Origin: Alistipes sp.
Lineage (GTDB): Bacteria; Bacteroidota; Bacteroidia; Bacteroidales; Rikenellaceae
Length of the DNA stretch: 64,000 nucleotides
Reading direction: 5' to 3'
Assembly: GCA_020026335.1 (NCBI GenBank)
Contig: JAHHQO010000012.1
Location: forward strand, 8,848 to 72,847
The position numbers and the translations under genes are program-made. Of this stretch, positions 49,977-59,111 are shown one piece after another; the first letter of the stretch is position 1, and every line of letters begins with the position of its first letter. The notes below the pieces were generated by a model. It worked only from the letters and a program-made list of their open reading frames with translations. It made no database searches and was not told where the DNA came from.

Positions 49977-50165
49977 ACGATTTTTTCGTGAAATAGGCGA
50001 AGATTCCACCAAAAGAGAGGGGCGGGTGACAATAAGATAAAATGATGATTTTTTTACTTGCCCCACAATTTGCCTATAAAATAGCTCTCACACCATTTAT
50101 TTATAAGATTATAATAATCTCGAAGAAATTTTCAGAAAATAATTACAATGTAATGGAAATATTTT

Positions 50166-50173
50166 TATATTTG
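50166..50173 (+). promoter_or_regulatory. -7 box of gdhA
   Basis: TATATTTG, an exact match, 31 nt before the start codon. Confidence 0.6.
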
Positions 50174-50204
50174 TAATAAGAAACAACCTTAAAATTTCAA
50201 AGAT

Positions 50205-51545
50205 ATGGAAGTAAACAAAATCATGGCAGACCTTGAGCGCAAGCACCCCGGTGAAAACGAATACCTGCAGGCTGTGCGCGAAGTTCTCGAATCGATTGAA
50301 GAGGTGTATAACCAGCACCCCGAGTACGAGAAGGCTAAAATCGTAGAGCGTCTTGTCGAGCCCGACCGCATCTTCACATTCCGTGTGACATGGGTAGACG
50401 ACCAGGGCGAGGTACAGACCAATTTGGGTTACCGCGTACAGTTCAACAGCGCTATCGGTCCTTACAAAGGCGGTTTGCGTTTCCACAAGGCAGTCAATCC
50501 TTCCATGCTGAAGTTCCTCGGTTTCGAGCAGACTTTCAAGAACGCACTCACCACACTCCCCATGGGTGGCGGTAAGGGTGGTTCGGACTTCGACCCCGTG
50601 GGCAAGTCCAACGCCGAAATCATGCGTTTCTGCCAGGCCTACATGACCGAATTGTGGCAGAACATCGGTGTCGATACCGATATTCCCGCAGGAGACGTGG
50701 GTGTCGGCGGTCGCGAAATCGGCTTCCTCAACGGTATGTATCAGAAACTCGCCCGCAAGTACCACACCGGCGTTATGACCGGTAAGGGTATGGCTTGGGG
50801 AGGTTCAATCCTTCGTCCCGAAGCAACAGGTTTCGGTGCGCTCTATTTCGTGGAGCATATGCTCAACAAGGCCGGCAAGAGCATCAAGGGTGCCAAGGTG
50901 GCTATCTCGGGCTTCGGTAACGTGGCTTGGGGTGCGGCTACAAAGGCTACCGAGCTGGGTGCCAAGGTCATCGCGCTGTCGGGTCCCGACGGTGTGTGCC
51001 TCAACCCCAACGGTATGAATCCCGAGAAGTTGGCCTATATGCTTGAGCTGCGTGCTTCGAACCGCAACGTGGTGGCTCCCTTCGCAGAGAAGTTCCCCGA
51101 TGCAACATTCGTTCCCGGCAAGAAGGCTTGGTCGGTTCCTTGCGACATCGCTCTGCCTTGTGCATTCCAGAACGAGTTGAACGGTGACGATGCTGCCGAG
51201 TTGCTCAAGAACGGTACATGGTGCTGCGCCGAGGTGTCCAACATGGGTTGTACTCCCGAAGCTATCCATACCTTCCAGCAGGCAGGTATCCTCTTCGCTC
51301 CCGGTAAGGCAGTCAATGCAGGTGGTGTAGCCACTTCGGGTCTGGAGATGACTCAGAACTGTATGCACATCTCGTGGGCAGGTGCCGAGGTGGACGACAA
51401 ACTCCACTTCATCATGTCCAACATCCACGAGTCTTGCGTGAAGTACGGACAGCGTCCCGACGGCTATATCGACTATGTGAAGGGTGCCAACATCGCCGGC
51501 TTCATGAAGGTCGCTCAGGCCATGCTCGAGCAGGGTATCATCTAA
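50205..51545 (+). CDS. gdhA: Glutamate dehydrogenase, hexameric
   Basis: 446 aa. Converts 2-oxoglutarate and ammonia to glutamate, the main ammonia-assimilation route in gut Bacteroidales. PYKGGLRFHKAVNPSMLKFLG and TTLPMGGGKGGSDFDP hold the substrate-binding and catalytic lysines; VSGFGNVAWGAATKATELG-like (AISGFGNVAWGAATKATELG) is the nucleotide-binding turn. Length and sequence fit the NADP(H)-dependent small hexameric form, but cofactor choice cannot be settled by eye. Codons are strongly biased, consistent with high expression. Confidence 0.96.
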   Translation: MEVNKIMADLERKHPGENEYLQAVREVLESIEEVYNQHPEYEKAKIVERLVEPDRIFTFRVTWVDDQGEVQTNLGYRVQFNSAIGPYKGGLRFHKAVNPSMLKFLGFEQTFKNALTTLPMGGGKGGSDFDPVGKSNAEIMRFCQAYMTELWQNIGVDTDIPAGDVGVGGREIGFLNGMYQKLARKYHTGVMTGKGMAWGGSILRPEATGFGALYFVEHMLNKAGKSIKGAKVAISGFGNVAWGAATKATELGAKVIALSGPDGVCLNPNGMNPEKLAYMLELRASNRNVVAPFAEKFPDATFVPGKKAWSVPCDIALPCAFQNELNGDDAAELLKNGTWCCAEVSNMGCTPEAIHTFQQAGILFAPGKAVNAGGVATSGLEMTQNCMHISWAGAEVDDKLHFIMSNIHESCVKYGQRPDGYIDYVKGANIAGFMKVAQAMLEQGII

Positions 51546-51603
51546 TCGAGGCCACACTGCTGCCCCACAATCGGGGCGTGGCAAAAATGTATATGTATTG
51601 AGG

Positions 51604-51633
51604 AAGAGGGCAACTTTCGGGTTGCCCTCTTTT
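51604..51633 (+). terminator. Terminator of gdhA
   Basis: AAGAGGGCAAC (51604-51614) pairs with GTTGCCCTCTT (51621-51631) over a 6-nt loop, then TT. Confidence 0.85.
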
Positions 51634-51714
51634 ATTGTCGGGGAACCCACTCATGACGAAGCCCCGCCCAAGGCAACCGCCCGAAGACAAACGCTCCGTC
51701 CTCCCCCACCGCAC

Positions 51715-51752
51715 AAAAAAACAGGCAGCTCTCAACTCGGGGAACTGCCTGT
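51715..51752 (-). terminator. Terminator of the mre-rodA-ATPase operon
   Basis: ACAGGCAG (51721-51728) pairs with CTGCCTGT (51745-51752). A-run 51715-51721 gives the minus-strand U-tract. Confidence 0.82.
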
Positions 51753-51771
51753 CATATTTATATATAAGGTA

Positions 51772-54348
51772 TCACGAGCGTCTGCGAAGCAGGGTTCTGA
51801 TGACATCGCCACCGATGGCCATCAGCGATGTGGCACCGATAATCACGCCCCACTCCTGCCACGAGAGAGGCACGGTACGGAAGACCTCGCCGCCCACCTC
51901 CACGATGAAAATCTGACCCACACCGATGGCTGCCAAAATCAGGAGGAACTCCCGGCAACCCTTGAAAGAGGAGAAGACCGAATGTGTGGTGGCAAATCCC
52001 TTGGCGTTGAACATATTCCAGAACTGGAAGAAAACGAAGGTCGAGAAGAATATCGTGAGGTCACGCACCGAGACTTCACCATCGACCCAGTGCCACCACA
52101 TGAGCATACTCATCAGCACGACCACCATCACCACGCCACACGACAGGAGGGTCATGCCCATGGCTTTCGAGATGACGAACTCGTCACGCTTGCGCGGCTT
52201 GTCCTTCATCACCTCGGGGTTGGGTGGCAGGGAGGCCATCGCCATCGCCGCGAAGGTATCCATGATGATATTCACCCACAGAATCTGCACCACCGTGAGG
52301 GGCATCTCCGTTTCGAACAACGCACCGAGGAAGCAGATGAGTATGGCGGCAAAATTGATGGTCAGCTGGAAGAGGACGAAACGCTGGATATTGCGGTAGA
52401 GCGAACGTCCCCACATCACTGCCGTGGCAATCGACGAGAAAGAGTCGTCGAGCAGGGTGATGTCCGAAGCGTCCTTCGCCACCGAAGTACCCGAACCCAT
52501 CGAGAGACCCACATTGGCGAAGTTGAGCGCCGGGGCATCGTTCGTGCCGTCACCCGTCACGGCGACCACCTCGCCCTTCTGCTGGAGCAGGCGCACCAGA
52601 CGCTGTTTGTCGAGGGGACGCGCACGCGACATGATTTTCAGGTCGCCCACTCTTTCGAGCAGCTCCTCGTCACTCATGGCGGCAAACTCCACACCCGTGA
52701 TGTGGTTGCGCTCGCCGTCCACGCCGTCCTTCCACAGTCCGATTTGACGGGCAATCTCACAGGCGGTTGCCGAGGTGTCACCCGTCACCACCTTGATGGC
52801 GATGCCGGCATTGAGACACTCCGCCACAGCCTCCGGCACCTCCTCGCGCACGGGGTCGGAGATGACAGCCACACCGGCAAAGGTCAGACCGCCCTCGCCC
52901 ACTGCCGTCTGGCAGTCCGCGGCATCGGTCTGCTTCCATGCCACCGCCAGGGTACGCATGGCGGCACGCTGGAACGACGACAAATCACCTGCCACGCGCT
53001 CCGCGATGCCCTCCATATTACACATATTGCCCACAATCTCGGGCGCACCCTTCACACAGAGCACCTTGCGACCCGACACTCCGCTGCGGATAAGGGTCGC
53101 CATATATTTTCTCTCGGTCGAGAAGGTCATTCGGTCGAGAATCTCCGCCCCCTCGCGCAGTGCGGCGTAGTTCTCTTTTTCGCGGCTCAACCAACCCAGC
53201 AACGCACCCTCGGTGGGGTTGCCGATGATGTTGCCCTCCTTATCGAGGAAAGCCGTGGAGTTGGCGGCCACCACCTCCGCAAAGTCGCGGTGTGGCAGGT
53301 CGTCATAACGCACCAGCTCCTTCACCGTCATGCGGTTTTGGGTCAGCGTACCCGTCTTGTCGGTGCAGATGACCGTCACGGCACCCATCGTCTCACAGGC
53401 GTGCATCTTGCGCACTAAGTTATTGGTCTTCAACATACGGCGCATCGACATCGCCAGCGAGAGGGTGATACTCATGGGCAGACCCTCGGGCACAGCCATC
53501 ACGATAATCGCCACCGCCAGCATGAAGACCCTCAACACCTCCTGCGAGATGACGAGCCACTCCTCGTCGAGCAGCGAGCCGAAAATCATCTCCTTGCCCA
53601 GCATGATGACAAAGATAGCCACCGCCAGCGACACACCGGCCTTGCCGATGATGTGCGACAGACGGGTGAGCTGGTTTTCGAGAGGTGTGGCGGCATCGTT
53701 GGTCACCGTGGCCTGCTCGGTCACACGACCCGACTCCGTGGCATCACCCACATGAGTCACCTCCATCATACCGTAGCCGTCCGACACGGTCGTACCCCTC
53801 AACAGCACATTCGAGGGATAGGTCGCCTCCTTGTCGAACAGTGCGGGGTCGGCACTCTTGCCCACCTCCGGCTCACCGGTCAGCACCGACTCGTTGATGC
53901 GCAGCGACACCGACTCCTTCAGTTCGCCGTCGGCCGGCACCGTCTCGCCACTTTCGAGCATCACGATATCGCCCACCACCACATCGCGGCGGGCAATCTC
54001 CATCACCTCGTCATTGCGCACCACCTTCACCGCCACATCATCGTTCACCTGATTCAGACGGCGGAAACGGCGCTGGGCGTCCCACTCGAAGAGGAAGCCC
54101 ACCATCGTGGCCAGGATGATGGCACAGATGATGCCCACCGACTCGGTGAAGTTGCCCTCGATGAAGCCGATGGCCAGCGACAGGGCTGCCGCAAAGAGCA
54201 GGATACGGATAATGGGGTCACGGAATTTCTCCGCCAGCAGCTGCCACGCCGAATCGTCTTCGGGGGGAGTGATGACGTTGTTGCCGTGGAGCGCACGGCT
54301 GCGGAGGACTTCCTCGGAGGTAAGTCCATGAAGATGTGAAGGTTTCAT
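51772..54348 (-). CDS. P-type Ca2+-transporting ATPase (P2 type)
   Basis: 858 aa, ten membrane helices. LTSEEVLRSRALHGNNVITP is the cation-ATPase N-terminus; LTGEPEVGKSADP is the actuator TGE loop; ICTDKTGTLTQNRM holds the phosphorylated D330; CVKGAPEIVGNMCN and GDGTNDAPALNFANVGLSMG follow. Helix 4 has VAVPEGLPMSITLSLAMSMR, the PEGLP calcium site of SERCA/PMCA-type pumps, and not CPx as in heavy-metal pumps. It starts 9 nt after rodA, so it is part of the cell-shape operon. It probably exports calcium. Confidence 0.92.
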   Translation of the reverse strand: MKPSHLHGLTSEEVLRSRALHGNNVITPPEDDSAWQLLAEKFRDPIIRILLFAAALSLAIGFIEGNFTESVGIICAIILATMVGFLFEWDAQRRFRRLNQVNDDVAVKVVRNDEVMEIARRDVVVGDIVMLESGETVPADGELKESVSLRINESVLTGEPEVGKSADPALFDKEATYPSNVLLRGTTVSDGYGMMEVTHVGDATESGRVTEQATVTNDAATPLENQLTRLSHIIGKAGVSLAVAIFVIMLGKEMIFGSLLDEEWLVISQEVLRVFMLAVAIIVMAVPEGLPMSITLSLAMSMRRMLKTNNLVRKMHACETMGAVTVICTDKTGTLTQNRMTVKELVRYDDLPHRDFAEVVAANSTAFLDKEGNIIGNPTEGALLGWLSREKENYAALREGAEILDRMTFSTERKYMATLIRSGVSGRKVLCVKGAPEIVGNMCNMEGIAERVAGDLSSFQRAAMRTLAVAWKQTDAADCQTAVGEGGLTFAGVAVISDPVREEVPEAVAECLNAGIAIKVVTGDTSATACEIARQIGLWKDGVDGERNHITGVEFAAMSDEELLERVGDLKIMSRARPLDKQRLVRLLQQKGEVVAVTGDGTNDAPALNFANVGLSMGSGTSVAKDASDITLLDDSFSSIATAVMWGRSLYRNIQRFVLFQLTINFAAILICFLGALFETEMPLTVVQILWVNIIMDTFAAMAMASLPPNPEVMKDKPRKRDEFVISKAMGMTLLSCGVVMVVVLMSMLMWWHWVDGEVSVRDLTIFFSTFVFFQFWNMFNAKGFATTHSVFSSFKGCREFLLILAAIGVGQIFIVEVGGEVFRTVPLSWQEWGVIIGATSLMAIGGDVIRTLLRRRS

Positions 54349-54357
54349 AGTCCGATT

Positions 54358-55797
54358 TTAGTATTTGCCCAGCGAGAACTGGCGTGTCGAAGCATCGAGT
54401 CGTATGGCGATGAACAACAGAATGGTGAAGGCGATGAGCGATGAACCTCCGTAGCTCATAAACGGCAGGGGGATACCCATCACGGGCATCAGACCGATGG
54501 TCATGCCCACATTCACCAAGACGTGGAACAGAAGAATCGAGGCCACACAATAGCAGTAGATGCGACCGAAAGGCTCCTGCTGGCGTTCGCCCATTCTCAT
54601 CAGTTGCAAGATGAGCAGGCAGAGCAGCGTCAGCACCACGAACGCACCCACGAAACCCCACTCCTCACCCACGGTGCAGAAGATGAAATCGGTGTGACGC
54701 TCGGGCACGAAGCCGTACTTGATTTGCGTGCCGTTCAGGAATCCCTTACCAAAGAGACCGCCCGAACCGATGGCGATTTTCGACTGATTGACATTATAAT
54801 CCGTACCCAGAGGGTCGCTGATGATGCCCAGAAAGCTCTTGATACGGTTTTGCTGATGTTCCTTGAGGATATTGTTGAAGATGTAGTCGGTGGTGGGCAG
54901 GAAGACCATTGTCGCCACAAACAGACCCACAAGGATGAAGATATTACGCAGGGTGGAACGGAACGCATAGGTGACAACCACCACCAGCGAAAGGAGGGTG
55001 ACGGTGAGCAGCGAGCCGTAGAAGCCCATGAAGTCGTTGAAGACAAAGTGCATGAGCAGCGAGAGCACGATACTGCCCAGTGCCAGCGAGGCGAGGTAGA
55101 TGATACGCGACTTCCACTCGCCGTTCATCATCATCTCCGAGAGGGTGCAAATCAGAATGAGGAGCACCAGCATCGTGGTCGGCGAGAGGAGGAACGAGAA
55201 GACGAACAGAAAGGCGATGCACACCACCGGTATGCAGAACCATTTGTTGAGACCCTCGCGGTACAAGACAAAGAGGAACGAACCGAGGACGATACCCGAA
55301 CCCGTGTCGTTCTGCAAGATGATAATCATCAGCGGCAGGCAGATGACCAGCGCCACACGCATCAGATGGCTGAAGCGGTCGATGGAGAAGGTGTAGTTAC
55401 TCATCACACGCGCCAGTGCCAGTGCCGTGGCAATCTTGGCAAACTCCACGGGCTGGATACGGAACGAGCCCAGCTCGAACCACGCTTTGGCACCATTGAC
55501 CTCCTTACCAAACAGAAGGGCGGCAATCAGTACCAGCAGACCCATGATGTAGGCCGGATAGGCGAACATATGGTAGAAACGGTCGTCGAGCAACAGCACC
55601 ACGAGTGCCACCACCCACGCCACACCAATCCACAACATCTGTTTGATGTAGAAGTGCGAGAAGGCGAACATATCGGCCGAGTCGGGGTCATACGATGCCG
55701 CCGTAATGGAGAGAAATCCGGCGATGACAATCAACACATAGAGGATTACCGCCTTGAAATCCACACCTTCGAATATACGATTACCTCTTCCTGTCAT
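54358..55797 (-). CDS. rodA: Rod-shape peptidoglycan polymerase RodA
   Basis: 479 aa SEDS glycosyltransferase with about ten to twelve membrane helices. NGAKAWFELGSFRIQPVEFAK and ILQNDTGSGIVLGSFLFVLY are conserved; the catalytic aspartate region and GIPLPFMSYGGSSLIAFTILL are present. It carries an insert (about 215-300) longer than the E. coli protein, common in Bacteroidota. It overlaps mrdA by 17 nt and works with PBP2. Confidence 0.95.
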   Translation of the reverse strand: MTGRGNRIFEGVDFKAVILYVLIVIAGFLSITAASYDPDSADMFAFSHFYIKQMLWIGVAWVVALVVLLLDDRFYHMFAYPAYIMGLLVLIAALLFGKEVNGAKAWFELGSFRIQPVEFAKIATALALARVMSNYTFSIDRFSHLMRVALVICLPLMIIILQNDTGSGIVLGSFLFVLYREGLNKWFCIPVVCIAFLFVFSFLLSPTTMLVLLILICTLSEMMMNGEWKSRIIYLASLALGSIVLSLLMHFVFNDFMGFYGSLLTVTLLSLVVVVTYAFRSTLRNIFILVGLFVATMVFLPTTDYIFNNILKEHQQNRIKSFLGIISDPLGTDYNVNQSKIAIGSGGLFGKGFLNGTQIKYGFVPERHTDFIFCTVGEEWGFVGAFVVLTLLCLLILQLMRMGERQQEPFGRIYCYCVASILLFHVLVNVGMTIGLMPVMGIPLPFMSYGGSSLIAFTILLFIAIRLDASTRQFSLGKY

Positions 55798-57616
55798 AGT
55801 TCGGATAATAAATTTTCATCTCTTTAACGTATCTTACCAAATCGTGACGGCGCACGGTGTCCGTCAGATAATACTCCTCCAGCAGGCTGGCGATGGGCAA
55901 CGCAATCGTGGCACCGAAACCGCCGTTCTCGACATAGACCGAGATGGCAATCTTGGGGTTGTCCTTCGGAGCGAACGACAGGAAGGTCGAGTGGTCACGA
56001 CCGTGGGGGTTCTGTGCCGTACCCGTCTTACCGCAGACGTCCCAGCCCTCCAGACGCGCACGGGTGGAGGTACCGCCCACATTCACACCACGCCACATAC
56101 CCTCGACAATGGGTTCGAAGTGCTTGGGATCGACCATCGTGTACTGCTTCTGGTAGAAGCGGCGGTCGAGCGAGTCCTGACCCTCGATGCTCTTGACGAT
56201 GTGGGGAATGTAGTAGTAGCCGCGGTTGGCGACAATGGCCGCCAGATTGGCGAGCTGCAAGGGTGTGCAACCCAACTCGCCCTGTCCGATGGAGAGCGAA
56301 AGAATGGTCATCGCGTTCCACGAACCGCGATAGACACGGTCATAGAAGGCGCGTGTGGGGACATAGCCGTAGCCCTCGTCCGAGAAGTCGGAGTCCAGCT
56401 TGCGACCGAAGCCGAAGCTCTTGACATACTTCTCCCACACATCGAATCCCTCCTTCACACTGCCGTACTTGCGGTTCTCGATGATGTCGCGGAAGACATA
56501 GCAGAAGTAGGCGTTGCACGAGGTCGCCACCGCAAAGCGCAGGTCGAGGGGCGAGGCGTGGGCGTGACAACCCACCTTGAGGCGTCCCATGCGGTAACCC
56601 ATGCTGCACGAGTGGGTGTCCGACGGGCGGAGCACTCCCTCCTGCAAACCGATGAGTCCCTGCACCAGCTTGAAGGTCGAACCGGGAGGATATTTGGCCT
56701 TCACCGCACGGTTGAACAACGGGCGGCGAGGGTTGTAGAGCATCTTCATGTAGTTGTTACCACGCTGACGACCCACCAGCTCGTCGGGGTCGTAGGTCGG
56801 TGAGGAGACCATCATCAGAATCTCACCCGTCGAGGGTTCAATCGCCACGGCAGCTCCCACCTTTCCCGCCATCAGCTCCTCGCCGAAGCGTTGCAGACGG
56901 CCGTCGATGGTGCTGACCATGTATTTGCCGGCCACGGGAAGCGTATCCTGCGCGCCGTCCATGTAGGCACCCTTGATGGCTCCGTGAGTATCGATTTCCT
57001 GTATCTTCACGCCCTTGCGACCACGCAACAGCGGCTCGAAGGCCGACTCCAGACCAGAAAGTCCCACATAGTCGCCCGAACGGTATTCGGGGTGACGGTT
57101 GAGATAACCGGGAGTCACCTCACCCACAAATCCCAGCAGGTTGCCACCCACGTGTTTGGGGTAGCATCTCACCGTACGATTGACGGTATAGAAACCACGA
57201 AAGTTGCACTCGTCAAAGCGCAACTTCTCCTCCTTGGACAAATAGTTGGACACCACGTGGGGCGCACGCGGACGCATTCGCGAATCGGCCAGCACGCGTT
57301 TGAGTTTCTTGGGCGTGACACCCACCACCTCACACAGGCGCACGGTGTCGAAGCCCGATTTCTCCAACTCCTTATAGACGACCATCAGGTCGTAGCACTC
57401 GCGGCTCTGCACCAGATACTCGCCGTTGCGGTCGAAGACCTCACCACGGGCGGGGTACTGCACCACATGACGCAGGGCGTTGTTCTCCGCGAGTTTTTCG
57501 TATTTCGAGTCGTAAAGCTGGATATAGCCCAAACGGCCGATGATGACAGCGAAAATCAGCAGGACGACCACCTGCAAGGTTCTCATTCTTATGTAACCCT
57601 CCTGGGAATCAATCAT
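55781..57616 (-). CDS. mrdA: Penicillin-binding protein 2
   Basis: 611 aa, class B transpeptidase. One N-terminal anchor (TLQVVVLLIFAVIIGRLGYI), the pedestal/dimerisation domain, then the transpeptidase with PPGSTFKL (S313 and K316), the SCN motif replaced by TSCNAYFCY and KTGTAQNPHG near the C-terminus. ATGA at 57613-57616 couples it to the mreD stop. It crosslinks lateral-wall peptidoglycan and acts with RodA. Confidence 0.96.
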   Translation of the reverse strand: MIDSQEGYIRMRTLQVVVLLIFAVIIGRLGYIQLYDSKYEKLAENNALRHVVQYPARGEVFDRNGEYLVQSRECYDLMVVYKELEKSGFDTVRLCEVVGVTPKKLKRVLADSRMRPRAPHVVSNYLSKEEKLRFDECNFRGFYTVNRTVRCYPKHVGGNLLGFVGEVTPGYLNRHPEYRSGDYVGLSGLESAFEPLLRGRKGVKIQEIDTHGAIKGAYMDGAQDTLPVAGKYMVSTIDGRLQRFGEELMAGKVGAAVAIEPSTGEILMMVSSPTYDPDELVGRQRGNNYMKMLYNPRRPLFNRAVKAKYPPGSTFKLVQGLIGLQEGVLRPSDTHSCSMGYRMGRLKVGCHAHASPLDLRFAVATSCNAYFCYVFRDIIENRKYGSVKEGFDVWEKYVKSFGFGRKLDSDFSDEGYGYVPTRAFYDRVYRGSWNAMTILSLSIGQGELGCTPLQLANLAAIVANRGYYYIPHIVKSIEGQDSLDRRFYQKQYTMVDPKHFEPIVEGMWRGVNVGGTSTRARLEGWDVCGKTGTAQNPHGRDHSTFLSFAPKDNPKIAISVYVENGGFGATIALPIASLLEEYYLTDTVRRHDLVRYVKEMKIYYPNYDRKR

Positions 57617-58131
57617 ACTCTTGAGTCGAGTTTAGATGTGAAAAAGCGTGACGTGATGGTGATGAACAATACCGACACGGCACTGCTGAGCAATATGCGT
57701 GCAACGGTGTGCAGCAGGTGAGACAGTGAGAGGGTTTCGAGCAGGAAAAAGAGGGTGTGGTGAAGCAACACGAAAAAGATGATGTACTTCAGAAAAGGTG
57801 CCATACCCATACGTTCGACCGACGGAATACCGCCCTCGCGCAAATCCTCCTGACGGTACGTCAGGCTCAGGAGTGTCGAGCGGAAGTAGGCCACCGGCAG
57901 TGTGACGATGAGGTTGAGACCCGCCGTACCCATGGCAAAATCCATGGTCACACCCATCAGCAGGGCGGCGACAAGGGTCATCAGCGGGGACTCGTCGAGT
58001 GGCAACAACGCCACAAATGCGATATAAATCAACGGATTGAGGTACATACTGACCGACAGGTTGTCGAACAGGAAGACCTGAAACAACACCGTGAAGAGAT
58101 ACAGCAGCAGATATGTGATTGAGCGATGCAT
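57613..58131 (-). CDS. mreD: Rod shape-determining protein MreD
   Basis: 172 aa, five or six membrane helices (YLLLYLFTVLFQVFLFDNLS, LNPLIYIAFVALLPLDESPL, IIFFVLLHHTLFFLLETLSL). Weakly conserved in sequence, identified by size, topology and position between mreC and mrdA. It overlaps mrdA by 4 nt and lies 1 nt after mreC. Confidence 0.9.
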   Translation of the reverse strand: MHRSITYLLLYLFTVLFQVFLFDNLSVSMYLNPLIYIAFVALLPLDESPLMTLVAALLMGVTMDFAMGTAGLNLIVTLPVAYFRSTLLSLTYRQEDLREGGIPSVERMGMAPFLKYIIFFVLLHHTLFFLLETLSLSHLLHTVARILLSSAVSVLFITITSRFFTSKLDSRV

Positions 58132-58132
58132 T

Positions 58133-58987
58133 TTATTTCTGACGAATATGTTGTTTGACCTTGGGACTTTGCTGCATCTTGCGAATCAGCTCCCAATCGT
58201 TGTTACCGATTAACAGCACGTTCGTCAGACGCGACATCTCGGCGCTGAGCTTCACTCTCACGGTGTAGGCCGTGTGGGTCTCGTTCAGCTCCACACTCTC
58301 CACCGTGCCGACCTTCACATCCTGGGGGAAGTACTGCGAGAAGCTGGTGGTCACCACCTCGTCACCCACCTGGGGCTCGGCGTACTTCGACAGCTCGTCG
58401 AGCAGAATGACATGAGGGTCACGGCCGTCCCAGCACAGCGAACCGAAGTAATCCACCCCCACCAGCTTGCCGCTGGCACGGAACGAGGTGTTGAGCACCG
58501 ACATCACGATGGCGTAGTGCTCCGAGCTGTCGATGACATAGCCCACCATCGAGCCGTCGGGCGAGAGCACCGCCATATCGGTCTCCACGCCGTCCGCCGT
58601 ACCGCGATTGAGGGTGATGAAGTTCTCGGCGCGATTGATGGTGTTGGCAATCACCGAGGCCGAAAGCGTGCGGAATTTGTGTTCGCCATACTCCGCCACA
58701 TACTCCTCGAAGCGCGCCACATCGGCCTCGTCCTGATACATCGCCAGCTTCTTTTCGAGCTCCGCCATGCGTTCGAGCAACATCTCGTTCTCACGACCGA
58801 GGGAGAAGTAGTGACGCACGCCGGCAAACAAACCATGCACGCCGCCGATGAAGTCGTTGGACTGCGAAATCATGCGCGCCTCGGTGTAGCAGGTCGAGGC
58901 GGCATAGTAGTTGATGGCGACCAACTCTATGACGACAAACAGCACCGGAAGGTAGACACGCTGTAAAAATTCTATGAGTTTGTGCAA
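58133..58987 (-). CDS. mreC: Rod shape-determining protein MreC
   Basis: 284 aa. One N-terminal membrane helix (YLPVLFVVIELVAINYYAAS), a coiled coil (about 60-85) and a periplasmic beta domain (ASVIANTINRAENFITLNRG, VGYVIDSSEHYAIVMSVLNT, GDEVVTTSFSQYFPQDVKVG). The start codon is TTG at 58987: an in-frame TAG lies three codons upstream and no ATG occurs before the membrane helix. It links MreB to RodA/PBP2. Confidence 0.92.
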   Translation of the reverse strand: MHKLIEFLQRVYLPVLFVVIELVAINYYAASTCYTEARMISQSNDFIGGVHGLFAGVRHYFSLGRENEMLLERMAELEKKLAMYQDEADVARFEEYVAEYGEHKFRTLSASVIANTINRAENFITLNRGTADGVETDMAVLSPDGSMVGYVIDSSEHYAIVMSVLNTSFRASGKLVGVDYFGSLCWDGRDPHVILLDELSKYAEPQVGDEVVTTSFSQYFPQDVKVGTVESVELNETHTAYTVRVKLSAEMSRLTNVLLIGNNDWELIRKMQQSPKVKQHIRQK

Positions 58988-59010
58988 AGTTTCCTACGCT
59001 TTAAATTTAA

Positions 59011-59036
59011 GATTGCGGACTTTTACATCCGCAATC
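59011..59036 (-). other. Hairpin before mreC
   Basis: GATTGCGGA (59011-59019) pairs with TCCGCAATC (59028-59036). On the minus strand it is followed by TTAAATTTAAAG and then the TTG start of mreC. Confidence 0.5.
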
Positions 59037-59051
59037 ACACTATTTTTCTCC

Positions 59052-59083
59052 TATAAAAAAGTCCTGTCACGCCCCGTGGGGCG
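59052..59083 (-). terminator. Possible attenuator between mreB and mreC
   Basis: CGCCCC/GGGGCG (59070-59083) is followed on the minus strand, after TGACAGGAC, by a TTTTTT run. The stem is short and the U-tract distant, so partial termination is only possible. Confidence 0.4.
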
Positions 59084-59111
59084 CAACCCTCCTTTGCCGA
59101 CTCCGCCCCTC

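Noticed and set aside
51772..54348. Heavy-metal (CPx) ATPase reading of the P-type pump
   Set aside because: The membrane motif is PEGLP and not CPC/CPH, and there is no N-terminal metal-binding domain.
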